This document shows, in pieces, positions 34,348 through 42,458 of a DNA stretch of 64,000 nt (positions within the stretch are counted from its first letter, which is position 1; the number at the start of each line of letters is the position of its first letter). The DNA is from Bacteroidota bacterium. GTDB taxonomy: Bacteria > Bacteroidota > Bacteroidia > Flavobacteriales > Flavobacteriaceae. The stretch covers positions 62,001 to 126,000 of the forward strand of contig JAHJTN010000005.1 of assembly GCA_018829465.1 (NCBI GenBank). Reading direction: 5' to 3'. The position numbers and the translations under genes are program-made. The notes under the pieces are model-generated. The model worked only from the letters and a program-made list of their open reading frames with translations, did not search any database and was not told the origin of the DNA.

Positions 34348-35973
34348 TCAACCTAAAAAAGGATATCGATAGCTCTTTGGAGTTAAAAAAGTTTCTTTAA
34401 CGGTTCGGGGCGACACCCATCGGAGCAAGTTCAACACGGAACCCGCTTTGTCATTGGTTCCTGAAGCCCTGGCACCGCCAAAAGGTTGCTGCCCGACTAC
34501 AGCACCGGTCGGTTTGTCGTTTATATAGAAGTTTCCGGCTGCGTCGCGTAAAGCCTCAATGGCATGGGCTGTCACATATCTATCGCGGCAGAAAATGGCA
34601 CCCGTGAGTGCATATTCAGATGAGGCATTGACCAATTCCAACGTTTTGTCCCAATCTTTGTCATCGTACAAATACAGGGTGACCACCGGGCCGAAAAGTT
34701 CAGTACACATGGTTGTGTATTTTGGGTTGGTTGTGAGCAACACTGTGGGTTCTATAAAATATCCTTTTGATTTGTCATAACCTCCTCCGGCAATGATTTC
34801 TACTTCTTTGTCAGATTTGGCCTGTTCTATAAACGAGACCAACTTGTCAAACGAGCCTTCGTGTATGACGGCAGTGACAAAGTTTGACGGATCTTCGGGC
34901 GATCCCATTTTAACCGTTTTGAGTTCGGAAAGCAACAAGTCTTTTGTTTCTGTCCATTTGCTTTTGGGTAAATAAACGCGCGAAGCTGCCGAACATTTTT
35001 GACCCTGAAACTCAAAAGCCCCGCGGATGATACCTGCAACCACTTCAGCCGTATGTGCTGTAGGATGTGCCAAAATAAAATCTTTGCCTCCGGTTTCACC
35101 GACTATACGTGGGTAGTTTTTATACTTGTGGATGTTTTCACCAATCTGTGCCCAAAGGCTTTTAAAAACTTGCGTAGAACCGGTAAAGTGAATACCGGCA
35201 AAATCTTTGTGTTCCAAAATGATGTCTGTAATCATTTTAGGATCGCCAAAAACGACATTGATAATACCATCGGGCAAACCGGCTTCTTTGAAGATATCGA
35301 TAATCACTTTAGCTGAATAGACTTGGCTGTCACTCGGTTTCCATACTACTACATTGCCCATCATGGCGGCGCTGGAAGGTAAATTTCCGGCTATGGCCGT
35401 AAAGTTAAACGGCGTGATGGCATACACAAACCCTTCGAGTGCTCTGTATTCGAGACGGTTCCAAATACCTTCGGATGAAATAGGCTGATCGGCATAAATA
35501 TCTGTCACATATGACACGTTGAACCTCAAAAAATCGGCAAGTTCGCAGGCGGCGTCAATCTCTGCCTGATGCACTGTTTTGGATTGTCCCAGCATGGTGG
35601 CGGCATTGATACGGTCGCGATAAGGGCCGGCTACCAAATCGGCGGCTTTCAGAAAAATGGAAGCGCGCTCTTGCCAAGGCAAATCTGACCATCTTTTTCT
35701 GTTGGACAACGCATTTTCAATCGCTTCGTGGATGTGTTCGGGTTGGGCCAAATAATAATGACCTAATATATGCCGGTGGTCATGCGGTGGCGACATTGCC
35801 GCTTTTTTGCTTGTCTTAAGTTCTTTAGCGCCAATATAAAGAGGTACTTCAACGGTTTCGCCATACATCTTCTCATAGGTTGCCAATAGCGATTTGCGCT
35901 CGGGACTTCCGGGAAGATAAGCTTTTACGGGTTCGTTAATCGGTGTGGGTACTCTAAAAATTCCGTTAGACAT
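34348..35973 (-). CDS. pruA: L-glutamate gamma-semialdehyde dehydrogenase (1-pyrroline-5-carboxylate dehydrogenase)
   Basis: A 541-residue aldehyde dehydrogenase that oxidises glutamate semialdehyde (from proline or ornithine) to glutamate with NAD+. Stand-alone P5C dehydrogenase type, without a proline dehydrogenase domain. Motifs: YAITPFNFTAIAGNLPSSAAMMGN (cofactor loop, given as a continuous helix-turn), GETGGKDF with the general base Glu, and GQKCSAASRVY with the nucleophile Cys; C-terminal PFGGARASGTNDKAGS is specific to this family. Length matches bacterial and mitochondrial ALDH4. Product feeds the same glutamate pool as the oxoprolinase. Confidence 0.95.
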   Translation of the reverse strand: MSNGIFRVPTPINEPVKAYLPGSPERKSLLATYEKMYGETVEVPLYIGAKELKTSKKAAMSPPHDHRHILGHYYLAQPEHIHEAIENALSNRKRWSDLPWQERASIFLKAADLVAGPYRDRINAATMLGQSKTVHQAEIDAACELADFLRFNVSYVTDIYADQPISSEGIWNRLEYRALEGFVYAITPFNFTAIAGNLPSSAAMMGNVVVWKPSDSQVYSAKVIIDIFKEAGLPDGIINVVFGDPKMITDIILEHKDFAGIHFTGSTQVFKSLWAQIGENIHKYKNYPRIVGETGGKDFILAHPTAHTAEVVAGIIRGAFEFQGQKCSAASRVYLPKSKWTETKDLLLSELKTVKMGSPEDPSNFVTAVIHEGSFDKLVSFIEQAKSDKEVEIIAGGGYDKSKGYFIEPTVLLTTNPKYTTMCTELFGPVVTLYLYDDKDWDKTLELVNASSEYALTGAIFCRDRYVTAHAIEALRDAAGNFYINDKPTGAVVGQQPFGGARASGTNDKAGSVLNLLRWVSPRTVKETFLTPKSYRYPFLG

Positions 35974-36004
35974 AAGTTGTATTTTTTGTATTTTATTTGT
36001 TCCT

Positions 36005-36012
36005 CAAAGTTA
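36005..36012 (-). promoter_or_regulatory. -7 box of pruA (TAACTTTG)
   Basis: Minus-strand TAACTTTG about 32 bases before the pruA ATG. A -33 TTG is not clear. Confidence 0.5.
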
Positions 36013-36137
36013 CAAAAAATTAAGGATTAAAATATTTTTGCTAATATTGCCGAGGTATCGTTAACAAACTGAAATTTGAGAAGCATTCTTACAAAGCAGT
36101 TTGTAAGTTATTTAATTAAAATCTGACTAAACTCGCC

Positions 36138-36860
36138 ATGTGTACAGTTACTTATATACCCAAACAAGGACTTTCATTTATACTAACTTCTAACCGGGAT
36201 GAAGCCGTTTCGAGAGAGACACTTCCGCCTGATTTTTATAAAGAAAACGGTGTAGAGATGTTGTATCCAAAAGACAAACTTGCCGGTGGTACCTGGATAG
36301 GTCTTAGCGATAAAAACCGTTTGGTTTGCTTGCTCAACGGTGCTTTTATCAATCATATACGAAAGCCGAAATACCGGATGAGTCGCGGAAAAATTGTGAG
36401 CAATCTCTTACAAACAGATGATTTTCTGGGTTTTCTACAGCACTATGATTTGCATCAAGTTGAGCCTTTCACCGTGCTGACAATCGATTGGAACGATGAC
36501 GAATTAAAATTTTACGAATTGATCTGGGATGAGGAAAACAGACACCTCCGAAAACTGGATACCACTGCTTTTCACATTTGGTCGTCTTCCACCCTCTATG
36601 CCGAGTCTATGAAACAATGCCGGCGCGAATGGTTTGAAGCGTGGAAAGACAAAGGCGATTTTTGTCAAGACAGCATCATAGATTTCCACTTAAATGCCGG
36701 TTGTGGCGACAAAAATATTGATTTGCAAATAGATAGAGGCACCCTAAAAACAGTCAGTGTTTCATCGGTCTGCAAATCGCCCGACGAACTCACTATGTGT
36801 TACCGAGACTTGGTAGCCAACACGCTTCACAAGAAAACATTTGAAACCATAAGCCTGTGA
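36138..36860 (+). CDS. NRDE family (TANGO2-like) protein
   Basis: A 240-residue protein of the NRDE/TANGO2 family, named after the motif visible here as LTSNRDEAVSRE. It starts Met-Cys (MCTVTYIP); the family belongs to the N-terminal-nucleophile hydrolase fold, so Cys2 may become the exposed nucleophile. GGTWIGLSDKNRLVCLLNG is the second conserved block. Function is unknown in bacteria; the human relative is linked to lipid or heme handling. The next gene starts inside its stop codon (GTGA overlap). Confidence 0.87.
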   Translation: MCTVTYIPKQGLSFILTSNRDEAVSRETLPPDFYKENGVEMLYPKDKLAGGTWIGLSDKNRLVCLLNGAFINHIRKPKYRMSRGKIVSNLLQTDDFLGFLQHYDLHQVEPFTVLTIDWNDDELKFYELIWDEENRHLRKLDTTAFHIWSSSTLYAESMKQCRREWFEAWKDKGDFCQDSIIDFHLNAGCGDKNIDLQIDRGTLKTVSVSSVCKSPDELTMCYRDLVANTLHKKTFETISL

Positions 36861-37888
36861 AGTCCGATGCGCTCATCATATCTTTAGCCTATCCGGACAC
36901 TTTTGTTTGTGTGTCGCAAGAATTTATTTGCAAAGTTTTACCCATCATAGGCGTAGGCACCAAAGAATACCTAAAAGCCGGTCACGCAGCCTTGGTGCTT
37001 ATTCGTAAAGCAGATGGCGAGGCTTTTTACTTCGATTTTGGTCGCTACATCACCCCTTTGGGTAGCGGTCGGGTGCGAAGTAGCCGAACCGATGCCGAAC
37101 TCGTCATACCCATAAAGGCTGATTTTGACGAAAATGAAAACCTGTCCAACCTCGAAGATTTTTTGATTTTTCTGGAAGCAAATCCAGAAAAAACACATGG
37201 AAAAGGCAAACTGATAGCCTCTGTGAGCAACGACATTCACTTTGAAAGTGCTTGGCGCTATATCTATGAGTTGCAAGCTTTGGGAAGTATTCCATACGGC
37301 GGTTTTATAAAGCATGGCAGCAATTGCTCTCGATTTGTTACAGATAGCCTCTATCAAGCCACAACGCGCGAAACGGTGAAGAAAGGATTGGAAAAAATTA
37401 AACGCTTTACGCCCAGTCCGCTCGGAAATGTGGCTTACGGCTGTACGGATGGAAATATGTTTGAAGTAGAAAACGGCATCATCAGGGCATACAAGCGCAA
37501 TACGACACTACACAACCTCGAAAACTTTTTTGACCGCAACAATCCGGAATGGAACACATTGAAAGTTGAAAGAAAGGCCCCGCATCCCGATGCACAATAC
37601 TTGGATGGTATCGGTAGCGGCGCGTGGTTTTTACTCACAACTTTTGATACATCCCATAATTTATACCGTATCCGGCGGTTTAACGATGCCGGAGTGCTCG
37701 ATTTTGACGGTGTTTTTTCTGTGGATAAACCAAACTTTTCCGCAGACAAATCTTTTACTTTCATCTACGATTCACATTGCTTGTATTGCCATGTCGCTCA
37801 AGAAGGAAACACCTACCGCTTTGATTTTATCAGACAGACCGCTGTAGAAAACGCAATTAATTTAACGCAAAAGGTGCGCTCAGCTTAA
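36857..37888 (+). CDS. DUF6695-type protein with papain-like features
   Basis: A 343-residue protein of a Bacteroidetes family I recall as DUF6695. The first 210 residues show GHAALVLIRKADGEAFYFDFGRY and GGFIKHGSNCSRFVTDSLYQ: a His early and a Cys in GSNCSRFV, an order that recalls permuted papain-like (NlpC/P60-type) folds; catalysis is not proven. The rest is beta-rich. The start is a GTG at 36857 whose first bases overlap the stop of the NRDE gene, so the two are translationally coupled. Its 3' end overlaps that of apaG by 32 bases. Confidence 0.75.
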   Translation: MKSDALIISLAYPDTFVCVSQEFICKVLPIIGVGTKEYLKAGHAALVLIRKADGEAFYFDFGRYITPLGSGRVRSSRTDAELVIPIKADFDENENLSNLEDFLIFLEANPEKTHGKGKLIASVSNDIHFESAWRYIYELQALGSIPYGGFIKHGSNCSRFVTDSLYQATTRETVKKGLEKIKRFTPSPLGNVAYGCTDGNMFEVENGIIRAYKRNTTLHNLENFFDRNNPEWNTLKVERKAPHPDAQYLDGIGSGAWFLLTTFDTSHNLYRIRRFNDAGVLDFDGVFSVDKPNFSADKSFTFIYDSHCLYCHVAQEGNTYRFDFIRQTAVENAINLTQKVRSA

Positions 37889-38243
37889 AAGTAGGAATTA
37901 CCACACGAAACCTTTTGGTGGAGCTGAAATTAATCATATTGTAATAACCGCCCATAGCACCAAATGGCGAAGCCAACAAGCAACCCGAATTGTACACGTG
38001 TTTTTCGCCGGGCTTGATGACCGGTTTTTTCCCGATGACACCTTCGCCTTGTACAACTTCAACGTCGTTTAGCGCATCTTTAACACGCCAAAAACGCGAG
38101 GTCAACTGTACCGAATCTTTTCCTTGATTTTCGATAGTAACCCGATATCCAAACGCAAAATGAAGGCTGTAGTTTTTCAGGAAGGTACCTTCAAAGTAGG
38201 TATCTACCGAAATTTTTATGCCCTGTGTGACTTGGTGGACCAT
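37857..38243 (-). CDS. apaG: ApaG domain protein
   Basis: A 128-residue protein made of one ApaG domain, a fibronectin-III-like beta fold. Motifs: FAFGYRVTIENQGKDSVQLTSRFWRV, VVQGEGVIGKKPVIKPGE and YNSGCLLASPFGAMGGYYNM. In Salmonella ApaG (CorD) affects cobalt resistance and magnesium efflux; the molecular role is not settled. It is complete and convergent with the DUF6695 gene. Confidence 0.92.
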   Translation of the reverse strand: MVHQVTQGIKISVDTYFEGTFLKNYSLHFAFGYRVTIENQGKDSVQLTSRFWRVKDALNDVEVVQGEGVIGKKPVIKPGEKHVYNSGCLLASPFGAMGGYYNMINFSSTKRFRVVIPTFKLSAPFALN

Positions 38244-38360
38244 TCCTGACTTAATGGTTAATAAAAATCAAATATAATAAAATATACATCAGCCAACTGA
38301 AAATTAACATTTTGTAAATGCTTTTCGGGTTGAATGAAGAACAGTATGATTTTGCAGCTT

Positions 38361-38380
38361 ATCCGTTTGACGGATTTTTT
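38361..38380 (+). terminator. Terminator-like hairpin with no nearby plus-strand gene
   Basis: Perfect stem ATCCGT / ACGGAT with a TTG loop followed by six T. It points rightwards, but the nearest plus-strand gene ends 470 bases earlier at 37888 and apaG lies between on the other strand. Confidence 0.5.
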
Positions 38381-38450
38381 GGCTTAAAAGTGAACCCCGC
38401 GAACGGTAGGGTTGGGTTTTAAAAAAAAATACCGATGTTAAAACAAAATC

Positions 38451-38462
38451 TAAAACGTTTTA
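38451..38462. repeat. 12-bp palindrome TAAAACGTTTTA
   Basis: Perfect palindrome with central CG, 54 bases before the orphan ABC ATPase gene. It could be a LacI-type operator; AT richness makes chance possible. A weak -7 box TATTTTTA lies at 38504-38511, very close to the ATG. Confidence 0.35.
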
Positions 38463-38515
38463 AAACCTGTGGCGTTTCCTCGTGAGTAAGCTTTTTTTTT
38501 GTTTATTTTTACCGA

Positions 38516-39427
38516 ATGTTAACGGTTAAAAATATTAGCTTCACTTACAAGCAAGCCCCTGTAATTTCAAATATTAGTTTCGATATTAAACCCGGTGAAA
38601 ATGTGGCATTGGTTGGCGAAAGCGGCTCGGGAAAAAGCACTTTATTGAAACTTATTTACGGCAACTACGACCTAGATTCCGGCAGCATTTTTTGGAAACA
38701 TCAGCAACTATTCGGCCCTAAATACAACTTGGTTACAGGCTATGATTTTATAAAATACCTGAGTCAAGAATTCGATTTAATGCCTTTTACGACAGTCGCC
38801 GAAAACATTGGCAAATATTTGTCCCCTTTTTATCCGGAAAACAAACAAAGACGCATTGAAGAACTCATCCATGTTGTTGATCTAGATGAATTTGCCAACA
38901 CCAAGGTAAAGCGGCTAAGCGGCGGACAAAAACAGCGAGTGGCATTGGCACAAGCCCTTGCAAAACAACCCGAATTGCTTCTGCTCGACGAACCCTTTAG
39001 CCATATTGACAGTTTTAAAAAACAGGCTCTACGCAGAAAAGTATTTAGATTTTTAAAAGAACAAAACATCAGTTGTTTGGTGGCCACACACGACAAAAAC
39101 GATGTGCTTGGGTTTGCCGATCGGGTTTTGGTTTTACACGATCAGAAAATCACAGAAAACAGCAGTGTTGAACAGCTCTATCAAAATCCAAAAAGCAGCT
39201 GGGTAGCCGCATTTTTTGGCGAATACAATTACATAGAACCTTTCGGTTTTGTATATGCACACCAGTTAAAAATTGTAGCACATTCCCCTTTGAAGGCTGT
39301 CGTAAAACAGTGTTATTTTAACGGTAAAAACTACCTCATAGAAGCCGATTTCAACGCAACACTCATTTATATTGAACATGCCAAAAAGATAGATACAGGC
39401 TCTATCATCTGTTTTGAAAAACTGTAG
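38516..39427 (+). CDS. Orphan ABC importer-type ATPase (PotA/MalK-like)
   Basis: A 303-residue ABC ATPase. Walker A GESGSGKST near residue 38, signature RLSGGQKQRVALAQALAK near 140, Walker B LLLLDEPFSHID, and switch His in VATHDKND. About 70 residues follow the nucleotide-binding domain (YIEPFGFVYAHQLKIVAHS) and resemble the TOBE-type regulatory domain of PotA/FbpC importers. No permease or binding protein is near, so its partner is unknown. It is complete, with no sign of decay. Confidence 0.88.
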   Translation: MLTVKNISFTYKQAPVISNISFDIKPGENVALVGESGSGKSTLLKLIYGNYDLDSGSIFWKHQQLFGPKYNLVTGYDFIKYLSQEFDLMPFTTVAENIGKYLSPFYPENKQRRIEELIHVVDLDEFANTKVKRLSGGQKQRVALAQALAKQPELLLLDEPFSHIDSFKKQALRRKVFRFLKEQNISCLVATHDKNDVLGFADRVLVLHDQKITENSSVEQLYQNPKSSWVAAFFGEYNYIEPFGFVYAHQLKIVAHSPLKAVVKQCYFNGKNYLIEADFNATLIYIEHAKKIDTGSIICFEKL

Positions 39428-39741
39428 TAAAAATTAACCCATAACTATGACCTCGGCAAAAACGCCTCTTTCTTATGCCAAAATTCAATATCATCTTTCT
39501 TATTTTTACTGCACAGTTGTAAAATGATTTTGCAAACACCCGGCACTTCGAAATCTACTGACTTTGGCGCAAGGGAATATGAGAAATAAGGTTGGTTTTT
39601 ACTGCGATGTTAGGCGATAGTTGCAGTACAAGAAATTGCAAATTTCGCAACACTATTGCCGTAAAATTCATCAAAATTTAATGTAATCATTTTATATAAA
39701 ACGCTATTTTTGATTTTATAACAATTTAAAAACAACAAATC
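39428..39741 (+). other. Intergenic region upstream of the Kbp-like gene
   Basis: 314 bases. A TATTTTTG -7 box at 39705-39712 is the probable promoter of the LysM gene. No further gene, RNA or repeat is visible. Confidence 0.5.
39705..39712 (+). promoter_or_regulatory. -7 box of the Kbp-like gene (TATTTTTG)
   Basis: Exact TAnnTTTG match, 30 bases before the ATG at 39742. Confidence 0.5.
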
Positions 39742-40122
39742 ATGTCAACAAAGCAAAAATACCAAGCCGTATTGGATTTGGGCGAAAAAATTAAGGTGCA
39801 AAACGGCGATGTTCACGAAGAAAACGGCATACTTAAAATTAAAGGACAAGTGCAAACTCAGTACGAAAAAAATATACTTTGGGATAAAATAAAGGAAATT
39901 GGTGGAGAAAACCCCACTGACGTATTAGCCAACATCACGGTGGCAGACTCCTCTGTTTTACACCACCATATCGTGCAAAAGGGTGAAACTTTAGGTAAAA
40001 TTGCTAAGCATTACTATAATAACGCGGCAAAGTACACCGCCATATTCGAAGCAAACAAAGATAAGCTTAAAAACCCTGACACTATATTCCCAGATCAGGT
40101 ATTGGTGATACCCAATTTGTAA
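39742..40122 (+). CDS. LysM domain protein related to Kbp/YgaU
   Basis: A 126-residue cytoplasmic-looking protein (no signal peptide). A BON-like part spans about residues 20-70 (VQNGDVHEENGILKIKGQV) and a LysM domain about 74-125 (HIVQKGETLGKIAKHYYNNAAKYTAIFEANKDKL, ending PDQVLVIPNL). E. coli Kbp (YgaU) has this same BON-LysM order and binds potassium; the same role here is inferred from architecture only. Single-gene unit. Confidence 0.85.
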   Translation: MSTKQKYQAVLDLGEKIKVQNGDVHEENGILKIKGQVQTQYEKNILWDKIKEIGGENPTDVLANITVADSSVLHHHIVQKGETLGKIAKHYYNNAAKYTAIFEANKDKLKNPDTIFPDQVLVIPNL

Positions 40123-40216
40123 GAAGCTTTTATATAGAGCTTTATGTAAGAGGTAGCTTTTTTTTTATTTATCTGCGCTGCAAAGTCGGGCTGAAGTTGT
40201 TGTACAAGGAATATTT

Positions 40217-40909
40217 CTATTTGCTTAAAACCGCAATCGGTTCAAGAGAAAGTGTACTGATTTCTACAATACTCCCCTCGGCCTGAATGGCAATTTTGCC
40301 CGATTGCGCAGTTGCGTGATAGCCGTGGTTGACCAAGACGTCGTTTATCCACACTTTAATTTCATCTTTCACACATTCAATAACCATAGTGTTCCAAGTT
40401 CCTAGTGGGTTTTCGGCCGTGTCCGAAAGGTTTAAAATTCGCCTCGCTTTACCCTCTGTCGATCCCCAATCTTCTTTTGGGCCTCGGCGCGCTACCATAT
40501 TTTCGACTGCTACGTCTTCGCCAATCACCCAAAAATCTCCCGCATTGTTGTGTTCCATTTGCACTTCAATAGATTTGGGAAACATTTTATACAAAAAACG
40601 GGGGGTTGAGGCATGAACCAATATGCCACAATTGCCGGGCAAACCCGGAAAGCGGTAGGCGACAGTCAAGCGGTAATTTTCGTAATCTTTTTCGGTAATC
40701 AAATGTCCCCGCGGTTCGCCCATACTGATGAGCATCCCATCTCTTACGACAAAAGAAGGCGGAAGTCCGGCAACGCTGTCGGCTTCGGGCACATCAACCA
40801 CCCAGCCGGAAAGGTCTTTACCATTAAAAAGGGGTGGGTTTTCCAATTGGCAGGATAAACAAATGACCGACAATAGGATACCTAAATATATCGTTTTTAA
40901 ATCCTGCAT
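40217..40909 (-). CDS. DUF1080 (3-keto-disaccharide hydrolase type) lipoprotein
   Basis: A 230-residue lipoprotein (lipobox ending LSC, Cys20) with a single DUF1080 concanavalin-like domain, recently linked in some Bacteroidetes and Planctomycetes to hydrolysis of 3-keto-disaccharides. Motifs: PPLFNGKDLSGWVV, DGMLISMG, YENYRLTVAYRFPG, GNCGILVHAS, SIEVQMEHNNAGDFWVIG and the C-terminal GKIAIQAEGSIVEI. Substrate is unknown. It lies directly downstream of tRNA-Val(GAC), 15 bases away on the same strand, and may share its transcript. Confidence 0.87.
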   Translation of the reverse strand: MQDLKTIYLGILLSVICLSCQLENPPLFNGKDLSGWVVDVPEADSVAGLPPSFVVRDGMLISMGEPRGHLITEKDYENYRLTVAYRFPGLPGNCGILVHASTPRFLYKMFPKSIEVQMEHNNAGDFWVIGEDVAVENMVARRGPKEDWGSTEGKARRILNLSDTAENPLGTWNTMVIECVKDEIKVWINDVLVNHGYHATAQSGKIAIQAEGSIVEISTLSLEPIAVLSK

Positions 40910-40924
40910 GACACCTAAAAATAG

Positions 40925-40999
40925 TGAGGAATAACGGATTCGAACCGATGACCTCTACCCTGTCAAGGTAGCGCTCTAAACCAACTGAGCTAATCCCTC
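40925..40999 (-). tRNA. tRNA-Val (anticodon GAC)
   Basis: 75-base cloverleaf. Acceptor GAGGGAT/ATTCCTC; anticodon stem CTACC/GGTAG with loop TTGACAG gives GAC, so it is a valine tRNA reading GTC and GTT. T arm has one T-T mismatch. CCA is not encoded. No terminator is seen before the DUF1080 gene. Confidence 0.9.
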
Positions 41000-41010
41000 T
41001 TTTCGGAGAG

Positions 41011-41040
41011 CGAAGATACAATTTTATTCCAAATTCAAAA
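41011..41040 (-). promoter_or_regulatory. Promoter of tRNA-Val(GAC) (TTTTG-N17-TATCTTCG)
   Basis: Minus-strand TTTTG (41036-41040), 17 bases, TATCTTCG (41011-41018), ending 11 bases before the tRNA. Confidence 0.6.
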
Positions 41041-41046
41041 CAATTT

Positions 41047-42300
41047 TTAATCGGTTATGTATTGCGAATTTCCTTCGCCTATGCCTATCAAACTGTCGTG
41101 ACGATCGCCAAATCGCCTGTAATATACCAAAACCGTATAGATGTTTTCTGTTTGAAAATGTGAGCCGTTGAGCAGTACTTTATCGATGGAAGCATCCTGA
41201 TTTTTGACCACATAGGTATAATTGTAAAAACCCTGTTTCAAGTAGAGCCTTGCCTTGTAAGTGCCCGTCGTTTTATCGAAAAACATTTTGGTTTCGTCGT
41301 TCAGTAAAAAATTGTTGAATGCTCCGTAAACATGTACTTCCTTGTCGTTTGCTTCAAAAAAATCTTTGAGCGTGAAATTGACCCAACTGTACTCCGATTC
41401 AATATCGACATTTCTTCCTTGGAGGGTTCGCACCACAAACCGGCCGTTTACATCCGGATAGTAAGTGTACAAATCTGTGGAGCGTGCCTCATCCGGATAG
41501 AGAAAAGTTTGATAGGTATCATCACTTGTTTGCGTGGCATAAATCCGATCGGAAGAACTCCTAATATCTTTGGTGTCAAAATTCAAATATTCGTTACCAC
41601 CCCAAAAAGCCAATTCGTTGTCGTATCGGTAAATTAGATTGTATCCGCTTGTAAACTGCGGCTTTTGAATAGTACGCGCACTGTTCCATTGGTGGTTTTG
41701 CAGTACTTGTACATGAATGTTTTGGGTTGGATTGTCCACTTGGTAGGTAGCGGTGCTGATGGTAAATTGTGGCACCTGCACACTCGCAATCGCCTGCATA
41801 TCTCTGGATCTTTTAACATAAACTTCTACAGGCAACAATGGCTCTGCCAAAAGCAGCTTGCGCGAAAAAACAAGGTTAAAGTCCCTGTCCAATATCTGCA
41901 ACATATAATTACCCGACAGTTTTAAAGCCGTCTTTTCATTGGGAAACTTCAACACGTAGTGGGTGTACATTTGAAGGGTATTCAAAGAATTTTGGTACTG
42001 GGTGATGCGCTGTTCATCAACACCTTTAATATATTCAACTTTGGTCAAATCTGATGGATACCAGTTGCGGTCGCAGTGAACAAGGCTGTAGTAATAATCC
42101 GCTTCATCGCCGTAGAGATCGTCAAAATGCAGCTCAAAAGCATCTCCCAGTGTAAAAAAAGGAAGGTTTAATCCGCTTTCAGGAGATCTGAACTCAACTG
42201 TTTGGATGTATTCGGGCGGTACAATTTCCTGTAAGGGTTGCGCCTTCGCCACTGATATGACAAAACATAAAATCAAAAACAATTTTTGTCCTGTATGCAT
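41047..42300 (-). CDS. Type IX secretion system plug protein (DUF5103)
   Basis: A 417-residue exported protein of the DUF5103 family. In Flavobacterium the homologue was found as the plug that closes the SprA translocon channel of the type IX secretion system when no PorV-substrate is engaged. Signal peptide to about residue 20 (VAKAQ). Conserved blocks: LGDAFELHFDDLYGDEADYYYSLVHCDRNWYPSDL, FKFPNEK-type segment, and YRYDNELAFWGGNEYLNFDTKDIR near 225; C-terminal YYRRFGDRHDSLIGIG. It indicates that the cell has a T9SS; other components are not in this window. Confidence 0.9.
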   Translation of the reverse strand: MHTGQKLFLILCFVISVAKAQPLQEIVPPEYIQTVEFRSPESGLNLPFFTLGDAFELHFDDLYGDEADYYYSLVHCDRNWYPSDLTKVEYIKGVDEQRITQYQNSLNTLQMYTHYVLKFPNEKTALKLSGNYMLQILDRDFNLVFSRKLLLAEPLLPVEVYVKRSRDMQAIASVQVPQFTISTATYQVDNPTQNIHVQVLQNHQWNSARTIQKPQFTSGYNLIYRYDNELAFWGGNEYLNFDTKDIRSSSDRIYATQTSDDTYQTFLYPDEARSTDLYTYYPDVNGRFVVRTLQGRNVDIESEYSWVNFTLKDFFEANDKEVHVYGAFNNFLLNDETKMFFDKTTGTYKARLYLKQGFYNYTYVVKNQDASIDKVLLNGSHFQTENIYTVLVYYRRFGDRHDSLIGIGEGNSQYITD

Positions 42301-42406
42301 GTTGTAGGAGATTGATATCGCTCTTTAAATATTGCTCTTAAAACAAAAACAAAAAGATGCATCCTTTTTTTAACGGATTATTTATGCAAACTTGTATGTT
42401 ATTTAT

Positions 42407-42414
42407 TAAATTTG
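42407..42414 (+). promoter_or_regulatory. -7 box of the nqr operon (TAAATTTG)
   Basis: Exact TAnnTTTG match, about 45 bases before the nqrA ATG. The upstream TTG (42392-42394) is too close for a standard spacer. Confidence 0.5.
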
Positions 42415-42458
42415 CAAACCATTTTTAAACTTAATATCAATTAAGAATCTAGCCAGCT

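Noticed and set aside
40123-40180. Terminator after the Kbp-like gene
   Set aside because: AGCT-type short pairings near a T9 run give only a 4-5 bp stem; too weak to call.
42361-42458. Riboswitch before nqrA
   Set aside because: The leader is about 45 bases and AT-rich with no visible structured core.
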